64,000 bases of DNA from Nigrospora sphaerica (Eukaryota > Ascomycota > Sordariomycetes > Amphisphaeriales > Apiosporaceae), in NCBI GenBank assembly GCA_018287875.1, contig JAGVVL010000013.1, forward strand, positions 930,001 to 994,000, given 5' to 3'. Within the stretch, counting starts at the first letter, position 1, and each line of letters starts with the position of its first letter. Under the pieces are notes generated by a model. It was not told the DNA's origin, searched no databases, and worked only from the letters and a program-made list of their open reading frames with translations. Position numbers and translations under genes: made by a program. Below, in pieces: positions 42,496 through 54,037 of the stretch.

Positions 42496-43325
42496 TTATT
42501 CGCAAGCCTTGAAGTCATTGTCGCTCTTGCCTCGGTGCGTGATGGTCATGCTAGAAGATTAGAAGTTACTCATTGATTGCCAGAAGTATTGGGGCTGGGG
42601 AACGGTCGGGCGGCGAGTGAAGCGGGAAAGTGTTGTCCCCTCCCCTAAGATTGCCTGCATATGCTAGCTGCGACTCACCAGTAGGACTGGCTCTTTGTGG
42701 CAGCTGACCACTTCCAAATGACGCGATCAGTGTTGCTGCCCTTGAGACGGTACTCGAAGAGGTGACCTTCCTTGGTAGAAAGGTTCTTGCATTCGGACGG
42801 TAGCTTGTCCAGAATTCCAGCGTTGGCGCCGAACTTCTTGAGTGTATCAGGGGCTAGTCATCCACGATTAGCAAGAGGTTTAGTACAGTCTGAAGGAAAC
42901 GGGGTGATAGTATAAAGGGATAACTTGTCATCCTGCGGTGCGAAATATACGAAGGAGATTGAGGCTGAGAAAGAAGAGACTTACCGCCGTCCTTCTTCTT
43001 TCCCGTCTTAGAATCGACATTCCCCTTGCCCGCGTTGTATGAGCTCTTAATCTCGGCCTTGGTCCACTCCTTCTTGTCGTCGTCGCCCGCTGCCACGTAA
43101 CTTCTGTTAGCGAAGAACGCAGGATTTGAGGGTATTGCTCGAGGTACCGAGGATCCCATTCCCGGTATGCTACGTACCTCCCTTGCAAGTGACATCCTCG
43201 ATGGAAGCACGAGCCTCTAGAACGGAAAACACGTCGCGAGCATTTACGTCTGTGTTACTCTCGATAGGGACCGCTAGGGCAGAGGTGGCCAGAAAGAGGG
43301 TGAAAAGGTTCTTAGTGAGCTGCAT
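42496..43325 (-). CDS. secreted RNase T1/N1-like protein, four exons
   Basis: Exon 1 starts at 43325 with a clear signal peptide (MQLTKNLFTLFLATSALA), ending near 43174. Later exons are about 43103-42985, 42853-42679 and 42550-42496, with introns of 131 bp (42984-42854, GTAAGT...CTAG) and 128 bp (42678-42551, GTGAGT...CTAG). The first intron is less certain: the frame fits a GTAGCA donor at 43173 better than the GTACGT just before it. The mature part has FEYRLKGS, TDRVI and ITHRG, which align with Glu58, Arg77 and His92 of RNase T1. The C-terminal Cys fits a disulphide. The Tyr38/His40 region is not recognisable. About 166 residues. It could be an RNase or an RNase-like effector; activity is uncertain. 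Confidence 0.65.
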
Positions 43326-44189
43326 GGCTGCGGTTAAGGGGTTTGAGATAAGGGGGAAGGGTTGGAAAAACCGGATGTACTAAAGTGATTTTGTTTTAAG
43401 CTAAGTGCCTGATGCTGTTGTGGTTGATGATGAGAAACGAACAGCCAACAGATTCCGCTGCCCTTTTGTAACTCCACGATCGTATTGTTATCGGTATATC
43501 GGAATGATGACTCTCTAGAAACCGGGGTAAAGTGTCTGTGTCGATCAATTTGCTGACGAGGCTCAGCTTGTCTCAAGCACACCGACTCTACGTTTTCTTG
43601 AACTTGTCTAGGACACGACGCGGGCCGTGATATACACCTTGAACCAGGTAGCTTGGAATAGCCAGCGCCAATCTCAAGATCGTAGGGGCCGTTTGCCAAT
43701 TCCTGGAACATGAAACCGCCGATCAATTGTGTGTTGCGTAAATGATATGTTAAGTTACTATATGAATTCCATATTTCCATCAGGTACGCTTACTGTACCA
43801 GCCAGCGTGTTCAGCTTCCCGGGGCTTACTGTATCAATAAGCTCAAGAGTCAGTAGGCTGGGAGGCCAGTTCATTGCTACTGCTCCACTAATCTGCGTCA
43901 TGTTAGCAGATCCGCAGGCCCCCGTCAGCGGAGATGGGGCCACCGAATATGGTTGGAGATCGACGCCTCCCGCGGGGTCCAGCAATGCCTGGCTACGTCA
44001 GTTGGAGCGATGGGCTAAGGTAAGCGCATGGGACGGGAGGGCAAGAGTCAGCAAATGCAACTTCGTCTCCGGTAGTTTCCAAACCCGCCGCATTCAATAA
44101 GGTTCCATAAGAACTACTTAGAGCCCGATTCAGCTTGGCACATACACCTGCACACACATCCTTCCATACGTATTTCAAACACACACACG
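43326..44189. other. intergenic between divergent genes
   Basis: Minus-strand frames (43780-43334 and 43985-43758) lack motifs and splice logic and are treated as chance. The region supplies promoters for the RNase-like gene (minus) and the DUF3632 gene (plus), the latter preceded by ACACACACAC before its ATG. Confidence 0.5.
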
Positions 44190-45286
44190 ATGCCTTCTCC
44201 TGCAGCGCTAGACCAATGGGCGACAGAGCAACACAGCGCGGCGTCGACCTACTTCAACGACCCCAACTCTTTATACGACCACCAGATCCGGCTGCACACA
44301 GAGGAAAGCAAACAATGCATCTCGATTATCCAGAGGCTTCTCGCAGACCAGGTGGACGCGCAGCAGGCCGCAGCAGAACTCGTTAGCCTCTGCATGCCCC
44401 GACTCAAGGCGAACGAAGACGTGCAGGCGCCGCTAGGCCCGTGGCTCGTCCTTTGCAGGGCCATTGAGCACTTTGCCGACGACGAGACGGCCAGCCGCGC
44501 AAAGCTCGCTGCTTTTCTCGTCATGCTCGCCAAAAACGAAATCCGCGACGCCACCGGCAATCCCGTGCGCGCCGAGGAGGGCCGGTCGGTGTTCTGGTCG
44601 GAGCTGCCAGGCTGGAGCCTCGCGTTCCGCGATCATTTAACAGGTTCGTACACGTCTTGAAATCACCCCACCGCCGAGGCAGTCTCCTGAACTACTTCAA
44701 GCTGCCATGGGGGAAATGGTGTCAACTCGGCTAACAAAAGCACCATTTGCTAGGGGTGCCCAATAACGGAAGTTACCTGGACAACAGCGATAGCATCGTC
44801 CAATGGCAGCGGCGCTTCCACAACGGCAACCTGTTCCAGGCCCACTGGCTGAATCAGGTGGGCGAGAAGGGCGGTCCGCCTGGGCAGTACAAGTACGCGA
44901 CGTCCTTGGCGCTGCAGAACCTACGCGAGGCGCTGGAGACGACAGCCGAGGCGTCACCGCTGGGCCTGCGGCGCACAGAGCGCTACGTCTCGGGCGTGCT
45001 TCCGTGGATCACCGAGGCCGGCCCCGCGATCCTACGCCTCTGCCGCGCTGAGTACCGCCGCGACGGTTCCAAGGTCTTCGCTCCGCCCGCCTGGGATGAG
45101 GGCGTCGAGGCCTACGCTTTCGTCGGCGACGACGGCTTCCACATGGAGCGTTGGGACCTCTGGAAAGCCGCGCTCCGACGCGTGGGCGCAGCTGAGGGGA
45201 TGGAGTCTGGAGTCGCGCGGCGGGCGGCAGAAGGCGCTGAAGAGATGGATAGGCTTGAGAAACTGCCAAAGGAGGCGCAGTCCTGA
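44190..45286 (+). CDS. DUF3632-like protein
   Basis: Exons 44190-44643 and 44754-45286 join in frame over a 110-bp intron (GTTCGT...TTGCTAG), about 328 residues. The protein is soluble and mostly helical in appearance: ESKQCISIIQRLLADQVDA, LVLCRAIEHFADD and AKLAAFLVMLA come first. Then FWSELPGWSLAFRDHL, which resembles the conserved W-x-x-LPG segment of DUF3632 family proteins, and LNQVGEKGGPPGQYKYATSL. No catalytic motif is visible. The function of the family is unknown. The assignment rests on remembered family style, so it is moderate. Confidence 0.65.
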
Positions 45287-46050
45287 ATAGCGCTTTCGGG
45301 AGGGGGTGGGGGTCGCTACAGCCGTTGAGAACAAAGCATTGTTCCGCTTTTGAAGGCCTACTAGAGTAGCAGCCCAACCTCGATACCGCATAAACGGTTT
45401 GACAGGCAGCTGTAATATGTATCACGCGGTGAGCTCCCCAATTAGTGCAAAATCAGCAGTTAGCGAGGAAGTTGCAGTGCGAACGTCAGTCGGTACATGC
45501 TACACAGGTTGCTTGATTAGCCTACATGCGGCCACCAAGTCTTGACAGCGGTTCACCTTGCCTCCATGTGATCTTCAACCAGGACTCTGCCTTACGATGC
45601 TTTCACCGAACTTTACAGGGCTTACTTGACCGTCACTATTGTGACGATGCTCTTGGTTAAAACCACCATTATCAGCCAGGGCCTTCTAATTGGGCCGCCT
45701 AGGCGTTATCAAGCCGCCACAAATCTCACCGAGACTTCAGCTACCACAATCTCACCGAGAGTTAAGCCACCGCCAAGCCATTTCTCGACGTCCGTCAAAA
45801 GGAGCCAATTACGTCCAGCTGAGAGCGTCTGTACTGCGCCCCGATGAGCAGCCTGCTTCTACAGCCTGATCTCAAAATCTTACAGTTGGCCCGCCCGCAT
45901 CCGAGGCTGCAAGTATATAAGTTACCCTACTCTATTGCTTCTTGCTCCTTCCCAAGCTTCCGATACAAAATTTGCTGCACCGATTCCCGTTCTTCTGCCA
46001 CTCAACTCCCTCTTCTTTCAGTGCCCAATTCAGGTTGGGAGGCCTTCACT
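45287..46050. other. intergenic, promoter of kinase 2
   Basis: No separate gene. An open frame runs into the kinase start from 45844, but the ATG at 46051 is followed by the family-like N-terminus. GTATATAAGTT at 45912-45922 is a good TATA candidate and the CT-rich 45940-46020 fits a 5' UTR. Confidence 0.55.
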
Positions 46051-47875
46051 ATGGTGGGAGTCAAGGTCGACAGCCAGACGGTTCAAATCCGCAATTCCAT
46101 CCAGCATGTCACTTTGCAAAACCACCAAGGTCAACCTTTCGTTCCATGTGATGAGATTGAGAAACTTGTTACGCGGGGCACAGTTGAATCCTTCCTGGAA
46201 CGATTGGAGATCAACAAGGCAGAGCGAGCACGCCTTATAGATTTCGTACTCAAAGGTACCGGCGCAAAACGTCTCTTCTTGATCCTAGCTATGCACCAGC
46301 TGCTGGAATATATTTTCTCACTATGCGACCATAAATTCGACGACGATGCCCTACCCGTCATATTCCACAAGGTCGGCAGTGCCACTGTTGGCACAACCTA
46401 CGGTCACCCATCGTGTGAGAGTGTGCGCTACGAGTTCTTCAACGAGTGGGACCTGAGCCATCGCTTGCTCCTAGCAAGCGAACAATGGACCTTCCTGGCC
46501 CCCAGGCTAGGAGGTGACACATTCCAGATGTCCTTCCATGCAAATCAACAACTGCCTTATTTATCTAGGGAAATAAGGCCATCGAGTGACGGTTTCTTTG
46601 GCGAAGTGTTCCTCGCCACTATCCACAAAGCTCATCTGGCAAAGAACCTCTGGCCTAGAGTACGTGTGCACCCGGGCCCCATAACTCTCCGTGTTCTTAT
46701 GTATATAGTCTACTCACGGAGACGAGGTCAAAGTCGCCATCAAGCGGGCCAAGAGCGTCACTGAGCTCGCCAAGTTCTTTGACCGAGAGGCTAAGAATCT
46801 CCTTCAGATTCAGAACTACGAATCGCCCCACTTGATCAAGCCGATCGCAGCGTACCGCCATGGCGAGGAGAGATGTCTGGTTTTCCCGTGGGCTGATGGC
46901 GGCAACTTGGCCGACTACTGGGGATGGCTGAACCCAAACACATTGAACGCAGAGAAGGTGACGTGGTTCGTGGCGCAATTCTATGGGCTCAGTTCCGCCC
47001 TCGTGGAACTGCATGCGAATGCGAATCTGCCCACTGACGACAAGCTTCACGATGGCGGCGCTAAAGAGATGAACTGCATCCATGGAGACTTGAAGCCAGA
47101 GAACATCCTCCTCTTCGATAAGATGGACGCACGGGCAATACTCCAGATCGCCGACATGGGTCTCGCAGCCTTTCACAAAGCGAACACGAACTTGAGACTG
47201 AACTCCAAAATGCCCGCTGGAACAGCCCGGTACCAGCCGCCGGAGATAGATCAGCATAAAGGGAATCTCTCGCGCGGCCGAGCCTACGACATATGGTCGA
47301 TGGGCTGCATCCTTCTTGAGTTCCTAGTCTGGCTCACCTCGCAGCAGGATGGGTTACGACAGTTCAAGGATCGCACCGAGTCATTTTGGGTAAAGGAACA
47401 GAATGGCTACCTCACCCACCCCGTCGCAGAGGCCTACATGAGGGTAGTAGAACAGAATAGCGGGTCTGACTCTGCATTGCGAGATCTTCTGCGCCTCATT
47501 CAGCAAAAGCTCCTCGTACCGAAACACATCCGCATCAATGCCACAGATCTTCAACGGAGCCTCAGCCATATCCAGCACCGGTGTGAGGCTTTGAGGTCGT
47601 CGTATCCAGTTCCCGTACGATTTACCTTCCCTGACACAGACATCCAAGTCCAGATCACACAGCAGCCTACATATGACGTAAGGGGCAACAACCTGGTACC
47701 ACCTATCACAGCTCCGGAGGAAACCCCAGACACATCGACCGGCATTGTCGACATAAAGTTTTCCGTACCAATCCGAAGTGGACCAACTCATCTTGATGTT
47801 GGGTCAGGTGCATCAATCGGCACTCATAACGGAGAAGTGAGCGGCACCCCTCCCCGGCCATTCGCCCGCAGCTGA
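46051..47875 (+). CDS. HGD-type protein kinase (kinase 2), relative of kinase 1
   Basis: Exons 46051-46659 and 46709-47875, about 591 residues; the 49-bp intron (GTACGT...ATATAG) lies between the glycine loop and the catalytic Lys. The N-terminal 180 residues hold LFLILAMHQLLEYIFSLC, HKVGSATVG and a SEQWTFLAPRL segment in the same order as in kinase 1. The kinase has SSDGFFGEVFLA, Lys215 in KVAIKRA, HGDLKPENILL at about 328, DMGLA at about 352 and ARYQPPE. DFG is DMG and HRD is HGD, as in the fungal family to which both kinases belong. Catalytic residues are intact. The C-terminal 150 residues are unrecognised. The HET gene follows 260 bp downstream on the same strand. Confidence 0.85.
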
Positions 47876-48137
47876 CACGATGATACTTTGACCAGTATGT
47901 TAGTAATCCCCATTCCTAGTCACTTGTGACTGAAAACTAACACCTCTGATCCCTTTTCAAAAGAATGTGAGTCGTAAAAGCGTTCTGACCACTTTAAAGT
48001 CTTACTCCAGACTGACGTGCGTGATGCCCAGTTGGTAGGTCATTCACCCGAGTGGCGTTGATCAGTGTGGTACTAATATTTTGATAGCTCGTGGGTAGCT
48101 CTTCTACCCTTATGCCCTATTTTTGTCCGCTGACAGG

Positions 48138-50098
48138 ATGAAGCAATCCCGTCCTCTTAACGACGGCGCGTGGGAATCCAGTCCCGACAATGAATTTGCC
48201 AGCCAATTCTTTCGAGAGGCAGATTGGGAGCGTACGAAGCCAAAAGACGTCAATAAGACCCCTAGACTATGTCCCAGCTGTCGTGCCATAACCTCCACAC
48301 AGCTCTTCCCTGAAGATTGCGATCTTTCAGCCCTGGGAATTTCTTCGGAAAGCTGCGACTTGTGCCGGCTTCTTTTCAAGAGGCTACAAGCGGCTGGTAT
48401 CCAGTCTCCCGGAAGGATAACGCTTAGGCACAATGGGGCCCAGGTTGGCGTCAAGAATGGTCCGGATCTGCTCTCGATTTATGCCGAGCCAGGTATTGCG
48501 TGCCAGCCCAACTTCAATGTGCGGCTTGACTAACACTTTTCACCACTAGGTTCACGTTTTCAGCACGAAGTACCGCTCGGGCTGCCACAGCTCCTTGAGC
48601 CCGCCAGCCCAGAACATTTTACGCTCCTAAAACAGTGGCTTCAATTGTGCGACGGGACGCACAACATCTGTCAGCGAGCAATGAGCGAAACTTGGGGGAT
48701 GCCCACACGCTTGCTGGACGTCCGAGAACCAATGCGACTGGTCGAGTCGTCAGCTTTGCAGCCGCATCGCTACACCGCCCTCAGCCACTGCTGGGGTGAC
48801 CTCCAGGCGACCCAAAGATTCTGCACAGTGAAGAGAAACCACAAGAGCATTGAGGACTCCGTCGACTTTTCGAAGCTTCCCCAGACATTCCAAGACGCCA
48901 TCACGGTGACGCGGGGGATGGACATCCCGTACCTGTGGATAGACTCGCTCTGCATAATACAAGACGACGACGACGACTGGCACAGAGAGTCGGCCAAGAT
49001 GGAGCGAGTCTTTAGCGAGGCTTATTGTACCATCTGTGCTACGTCGTCGTCCTCGTCGATTGAGGGGTTTCTTGCGTCCCGTCCGTCCCGTCGCTCCGTG
49101 CGGCTGTCTATACCTGATGCCGGCGTTCTCTTCATATGTCCGGCGATTGACGACTTTCACAATCATGTGGAGCTGGGGCCCTTGAACAGCCGCGGGTGGG
49201 TTCTGCAGGAAAGGGCTCTGTCGCGCCGCTCCATCCATTACACCTCGACACAGGTTTACTGGGAATGCGGCGCAGGCGTCCACTGCGAGACGTTGGCGCG
49301 ACTTCGAAAGTAAGCACACGGTGTTTGTCCCTGGAACCAGCGATCCGTTTCTTCACTAACATAAACCAAAGTGCCAAGGCGGGCTTCCTCGGCGACGCCA
49401 ACTTTCCCACATTCGCTCTGGAGTATTTCAGGGATGGCAGGCAGTTGCTAGTGCAGCAACTGTTCGAACAATACTCGGCCCTAGCTTTCACAAGGCCAAT
49501 GGATAGGTCGGTGGCTCTCTTAGGCCTGCAGAACCGCATGGAGCGGGCCTTCAAAACCCCGGCAGCCTATGGAATGTTTTACGCGTTCTTTGCTCGCGGC
49601 CTTCTCTGGAAGCGTGGCGGCGACAAAGATTCACGGATGAAACCCATAACATGGCCCGCCGGCCGTCGCGTGCCCAGCTGGTCGTGGCTTTCGAAGCAAG
49701 GCGCCATCAAATACTTGGAACTCGAGTTTGAGAAGGTACACTGGGCTCACGATGACTTCAAAAACCCCTTGCCCAGACGTCAGACCTTGAGTCCCGACAA
49801 ACAGGGGCGGGAGGAAGACACAGGAGTACTGTGGGCACTGTCGAAGCCACTATTGCTGACGGAAGGTGACCGCAAGCTGATCACGTTCGACACCACGGAC
49901 GACTATGTTCTCGATACCCTGCGTGGCGTGGTTATTGGCCGCGATAAGTCCAATGCAAGGGGAAGCGACCCAAACAGCTACATACTCATCATTCACCCGA
50001 GGAGCGGCTTGGAGGATCAGGATTACGAAAGGGTTGGTGTGGCCACGCTGAAAGCGTCTCAAGTGAGGAGCGATGGAAACTGGGTAAGCATTCGATAA
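48138..50098 (+). CDS. HET-domain protein (heterokaryon incompatibility type)
   Basis: Exons 48138-48492, 48550-49309 and 49372-50098, about 613 residues; the introns of 57 and 62 bp have CTAAC branch sites. The N-terminus has CPSCRAIT and ESCDLCRLLFKR, the Cys-rich lead often seen before HET domains. The HET core carries YTALSHCWGD (about residue 193), PYLWIDSLCIIQDDDDDW (about 246) and SRGWVLQERALSRR, all intact. The C-terminal half has MDRSVALLGLQNRME and WPAGRRVPSWSWLS, typical of the family. HET proteins trigger cell death on non-self recognition in several fungi; here it is only a candidate. A further intron at 50080 (GTAAGC to TATAAG at about 50158) could give a different end, INENIL. 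Confidence 0.88.
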
Positions 50099-50911
50099 GG
50101 ACCTGGCTTTTATGTGTTGTCTATCTTTCAATCATTATCATTCTTGCTTGATATAAGATTCAGATCAACGAAAATATTTTATGACGTCACGATTCGACTT
50201 TGCCGCTGCACCGATCTGGATGAGGCCTGAGATGGGAGACCAAGTCTTCAGTCGATATAGTGGACCCAGCGGCGATTTGAATATCGATACAATATAGAGG
50301 CCTGGATGATCGACGAAATTGTAATCGGTTGCTAAAAATGCAGCACGTTGAAGCGATTACGGGGACTCTGCATCTGTCTCATTAAACAGCCCTCGACGGG
50401 ACTTTTTACAACATCAAAACAGTTCATCTAGCATTCTATATATCCACTTGACTATAATTTCACTTCAGCAGTAATCAAGGTTTCCAGGGCGAATGGTGTC
50501 ATAGAGTGCTTACGGATTGCGGTATCTTTAGGCGCCCGGAACTGGTACCCCAGCAAACTTGCCGGCTACCTTAATCCCGTGGCCACAGACCCGTTGGATG
50601 AGGACGGATGCTGCGTGTAAGTGGTCGCATGCTTACATTGCGAGTGGCTATAAGGTCAAGTTACTACGAGAGATGCATATGTTAAGAGTAACCAACACAG
50701 ACTAATTATCCATTCACTAACTCAGTCCCTACCCAGCCATATCCGCAAGTACGCGCAAGCGACCTCAAATGCCACACTTCACCAGTACGGCGACGCCGTG
50801 AGCCCCCACCCGGCCGCGAAGGACAAGGTGCCTCACGCCCGAATCCCTCGTTTCCACCGCTGCGTGGCGATCCGAGGCGTGTAAACTAAGCGTAGGCGGC
50901 AGGCCCTCCCG
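50099..50911. other. intergenic, traces only
   Basis: AT-rich to about 50500. At about 50520-50630 the plus strand reads LGARNWYPSKLAGYLNPVAT and TDPLDEDGCC before a stop, which looks like a scrap of an old protein gene possibly related to the ankyrin piece downstream. Confidence 0.35.
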
Positions 50912-51187
50912 TTGGACATCCTTAGACGGAAGCCGCTGAACCATGCTGCTGAACACGGACGTGGGGACGTTGCCATCGTCTTGATCGAAAATGGAGTTCT
51001 CTCAGCCTTACCCGATTCATATGGGCGAAGTCCGCTTTCATATGCTTCTGCGCGCGGCCACGAGGAAGTTGTGAATATCCCGTTGGATGATCCATGGGTG
51101 ACTACTCAAGATTTCGAAAAGACTGCGGAGCCCGCGGAGGAAATCACGGCGGGGCTGCTTTTCCTCTTTCGTCGTCCTTTAGAATGA
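50912..51187 (+). pseudogene. ankyrin-repeat fragment
   Basis: PLNHAAEHGRGDVAIVLIEN and GVLSALPDSYGRSPLSYASA plus RGHEEVVN form about two ankyrin repeats (A-A-x-x-G-x-x-x-V, D-x-x-G-R-S-P-L-x-x-A). The frame starts without a convincing N-terminus and stops after 91 residues. It is therefore likely the end of a larger ankyrin protein of the kind found at the C-terminus of fungal NLR-type genes. No effector or NACHT domain is present nearby. Confidence 0.55.
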
Positions 51188-52263
51188 GCCAGCGCATAGA
51201 TGTACCGGGGGGATAGAAGGAGTCGGCTTGGGGATGCCTAGGCTGCGTCCACAATTAGGTCAGTTCTCTTTTCATGGGGTGCTGGGGGAAAGGATGCAAG
51301 GACGTGCGTAAGTTGGCCATGAGATAACACTGCTTGGAAATCGTGTGGTTTTCCTCAGTGGTGTGCATCTCGGCAGATCCAACAACGAGGAGATGAAACG
51401 GATTGCGAATATGGCATAGGTACATTCTATTGTCTCTTTACATGCGCGCCGATTTGGAACCAGCTAGTGTTTCCGTCTGGTGTTCTCCGGCCGTTTCTCC
51501 TCGTCCATTTCTCCTTGATGGCCCGCGAATCGAACAGCTTTATCCATGGCTGGGGCTATAGAGAGACAGGTTGACGAGCGCAGGGGAGCAGGATCCAGTT
51601 GGATCCTAGTAATTTATAGAGAGAAAAGACTTCCCCGGGACGAACTCGATGCGAAGGATGGGAGATCGTCACTACATACTCTCTCCCCCCATCTCTCTTT
51701 CTCCACCTGGCAGGGCAAAGTAGGAAGAGGCACGGAATGAAAACCTAGTGGGACGGGCCAGCGCCGCACTCCTCTCTGTAACGCGGGCCACCAGCAGCAG
51801 CAGCAGCAGCGAGACGTGGATCGTGGCATTGGGCATCTGGAGCCCTTTTCCGGCGTACCAAAGCTTGGATAGTGTTTACGCGATGCTACTAGCAAGTGGC
51901 ATTGATGCGCATAACATAGACGGACATCAAGGTTGGAATGGGTCTTCGTGTTAAGCAGGGTATGACGCGCTAACGACATTGAATGTTCCCGCACTAAAGC
52001 TTATCGGTATGCGAGACGAGGACGCTGAACTAAGTTTAGTTCGGTTCAACTTAAAAAGTGATATCTTTATAACGGCGACGGTGAACTGGTTGTAAATCTT
52101 TTCTGATAAGAAACTCAGATTGACTGCCAGCTGAAACCACCGAGTTGCGTCAATTCTCGTATACTACCAGAGCTGAACAGTGCGGCCATTGGAATCCCTT
52201 CGCCATTGCTCATTCTAATAAAATTTACCTACCCGTATTCAGGTTATTTCGGTAGCAATTGTC
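51188..52263. other. intergenic
   Basis: No gene recognised. It contains a (CAG)6 run at about 51791-51809. The last 150 bp is the probable promoter of the HEPN-like gene. Confidence 0.5.
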
Positions 52264-54037
52264 ATGGAGTACGAGTCCATCGCGGCGGCTGATCATCGAG
52301 CAATCATATTCAACCTGCGCAAGGAACCAACCCTTGACGTTCATCAGTTCGATTCGCAATCGCACGGCTTGGGTGCCTCCATAAAAAACAAGATACAAGA
52401 TGTCGCGCAAGGGATGCACCCGGAGGCCCAGAAGCGGTGGGTTGTGAAACGATTCGGTATAACCAAGGTTGCGGCTGTTTACATCTGGTACATCGAGTCC
52501 CGCACTTTCAAAGCCACAAAGGCCCGGCCCGTACCCGACTTGCCGCCCCCGACTATGCCTCTTGCCTTCCAGTTGCAACTGCTCGAAAGAGCAATGAAAA
52601 TGCTAGAGGCTGCTTGTTGGAGCTTCACGGAGGGCAGTGAAGCGCTCAGAGAAGCACGGCTGGAAAATTGCTGGGACAGCGCGGAATCAATCGACCTGTG
52701 CACATGGGTCCCTTGCGCTCGAACTCACTTGAAGGCTTATTTCAAGCAGGTGTCCGGTAATGCGAACTGGGCGGACTCCCTGGTTCAGGTTGTCAACCTC
52801 CGAAATGCGGTTTGTCATAAGAACCGTCCGATGGCCGCAGCCGTGGAGAACTACCTGGCTCATGCTGCCCAGCTCGCCCGCTTGTTGGGCGCTACGAAGG
52901 TCCAAGACGAGATAGCAGCCCTACAACAACAAGCAGAGGATTGGGTCAAGGCAGCAAGCCAGAGACAAGCGAAAATCCAGGAGGAATTTCGAGAAAGGGC
53001 ACTATCATTCCTGCGCCAGAAAATGGACAACGAGATGGAAAGGAAGAGGCTCGCAGATGAGCTGACGGCGATCGAGAACGCAGAACAAGCAAATCTCGAA
53101 ATGATGCAAAGGCCAGATCCAATTAGTCCAAGATACGCATCCAAGAACCCAACTGAAAGTAAACTTGGGCTCGCCATCCTCAGAGCGGTCGCAGCACAGG
53201 AAAAGATGAAGACTACCGGTCCTACGAGCCTGGGGCACCATCTTGATGCTGCCATTGGACCTGGAGGTGCGTTATTGGCCACATACACGCAAAGCGTCTT
53301 ATTGAACCCAAGCTGATATCATCTCATGAGTTCATGCAGATACGAGGGAAAACAAAGGGGGCCAGGCAGCGCCAAAAGACCCCAAGACGGACGGCCAGCT
53401 GCGTGAAGCCAATGGCGTTGACCATCCGGCCCAGGAAAGTACCGAGACCCATCAAAAATCATGCGAGGAATTAAAAAACACGAAGAAGAAGCGTAAGAAG
53501 GCAAGCAAAGACAAGTCTCATTCAACTGCACAAGAGGACGGTTTGAACGGGCTGAGTCTCAACTACAAAGGGGCAGTCCATGATCTCGGCCTTCCAGCGA
53601 TCACCCAGAGAGAAGCGAGCGAACCAAGTAAAGTAACTCAAGTGCATTCGGAAGACCAAAATACCACCACGTCATGGAAAGAACAAAACCTTGGGCCTGC
53701 AGGCGTCCAGAAAATCAGACTTGGTGACCCGGATGCTGGGAGCTCGATACGAGACAACGAAAAGGCAGACCACAACTGTTCTCGACGCGAATCGGCCACG
53801 GGCGACTCACTTACTGGTACCGCACCAACCATGAGCCCCAGTTTAACACGAGAATGTAAGACCACAAAAGAAAAGCCACTTCAAAATCTTACGGCTAAGG
53901 AAGTGCCAGCTGCGAGTCTCAAGGAGACAGAAGCTGGACACGGCGTTGGCGGTGACGACGCTACCACTGCACAGATTGATAACCCCAAGGGCTTGGGTGA
54001 ATTCAGACCTGGACTGCTTCGCTGGTTTATATCCTGA
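52264..54037 (+). CDS. HEPN-like domain protein with coiled coil and basic low-complexity tail
   Basis: Exons 52264-53266 and 53340-54037 join across a 73-bp intron (GTGCGT...ATGCAG), about 566 residues. Residues 95-215 look all-helical (FQLQLLERAMKMLEAACWSF, QVVNLRNAVCHKN). Arg180-Asn-Ala-Val-Cys-His185 fits the R-x4-H signature of HEPN RNase domains and sits in the usual place, near the start of a helix after LVQVVNL. Residues 215-285 are Gln/Glu/Arg-rich and probably coiled coil. Exon 2 gives a hydrophilic tail with a nuclear-signal-like NTKKKRKKASKDK. No homologue is recognised overall. HEPN is inference from the motif and helicity; a chance match is possible. Confidence 0.55.

Noticed and set aside
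43334..43985. Two minus-strand frames upstream of the RNase-like gene
   Set aside because: No motifs, no splice signals linking them, and composition like intergenic DNA.
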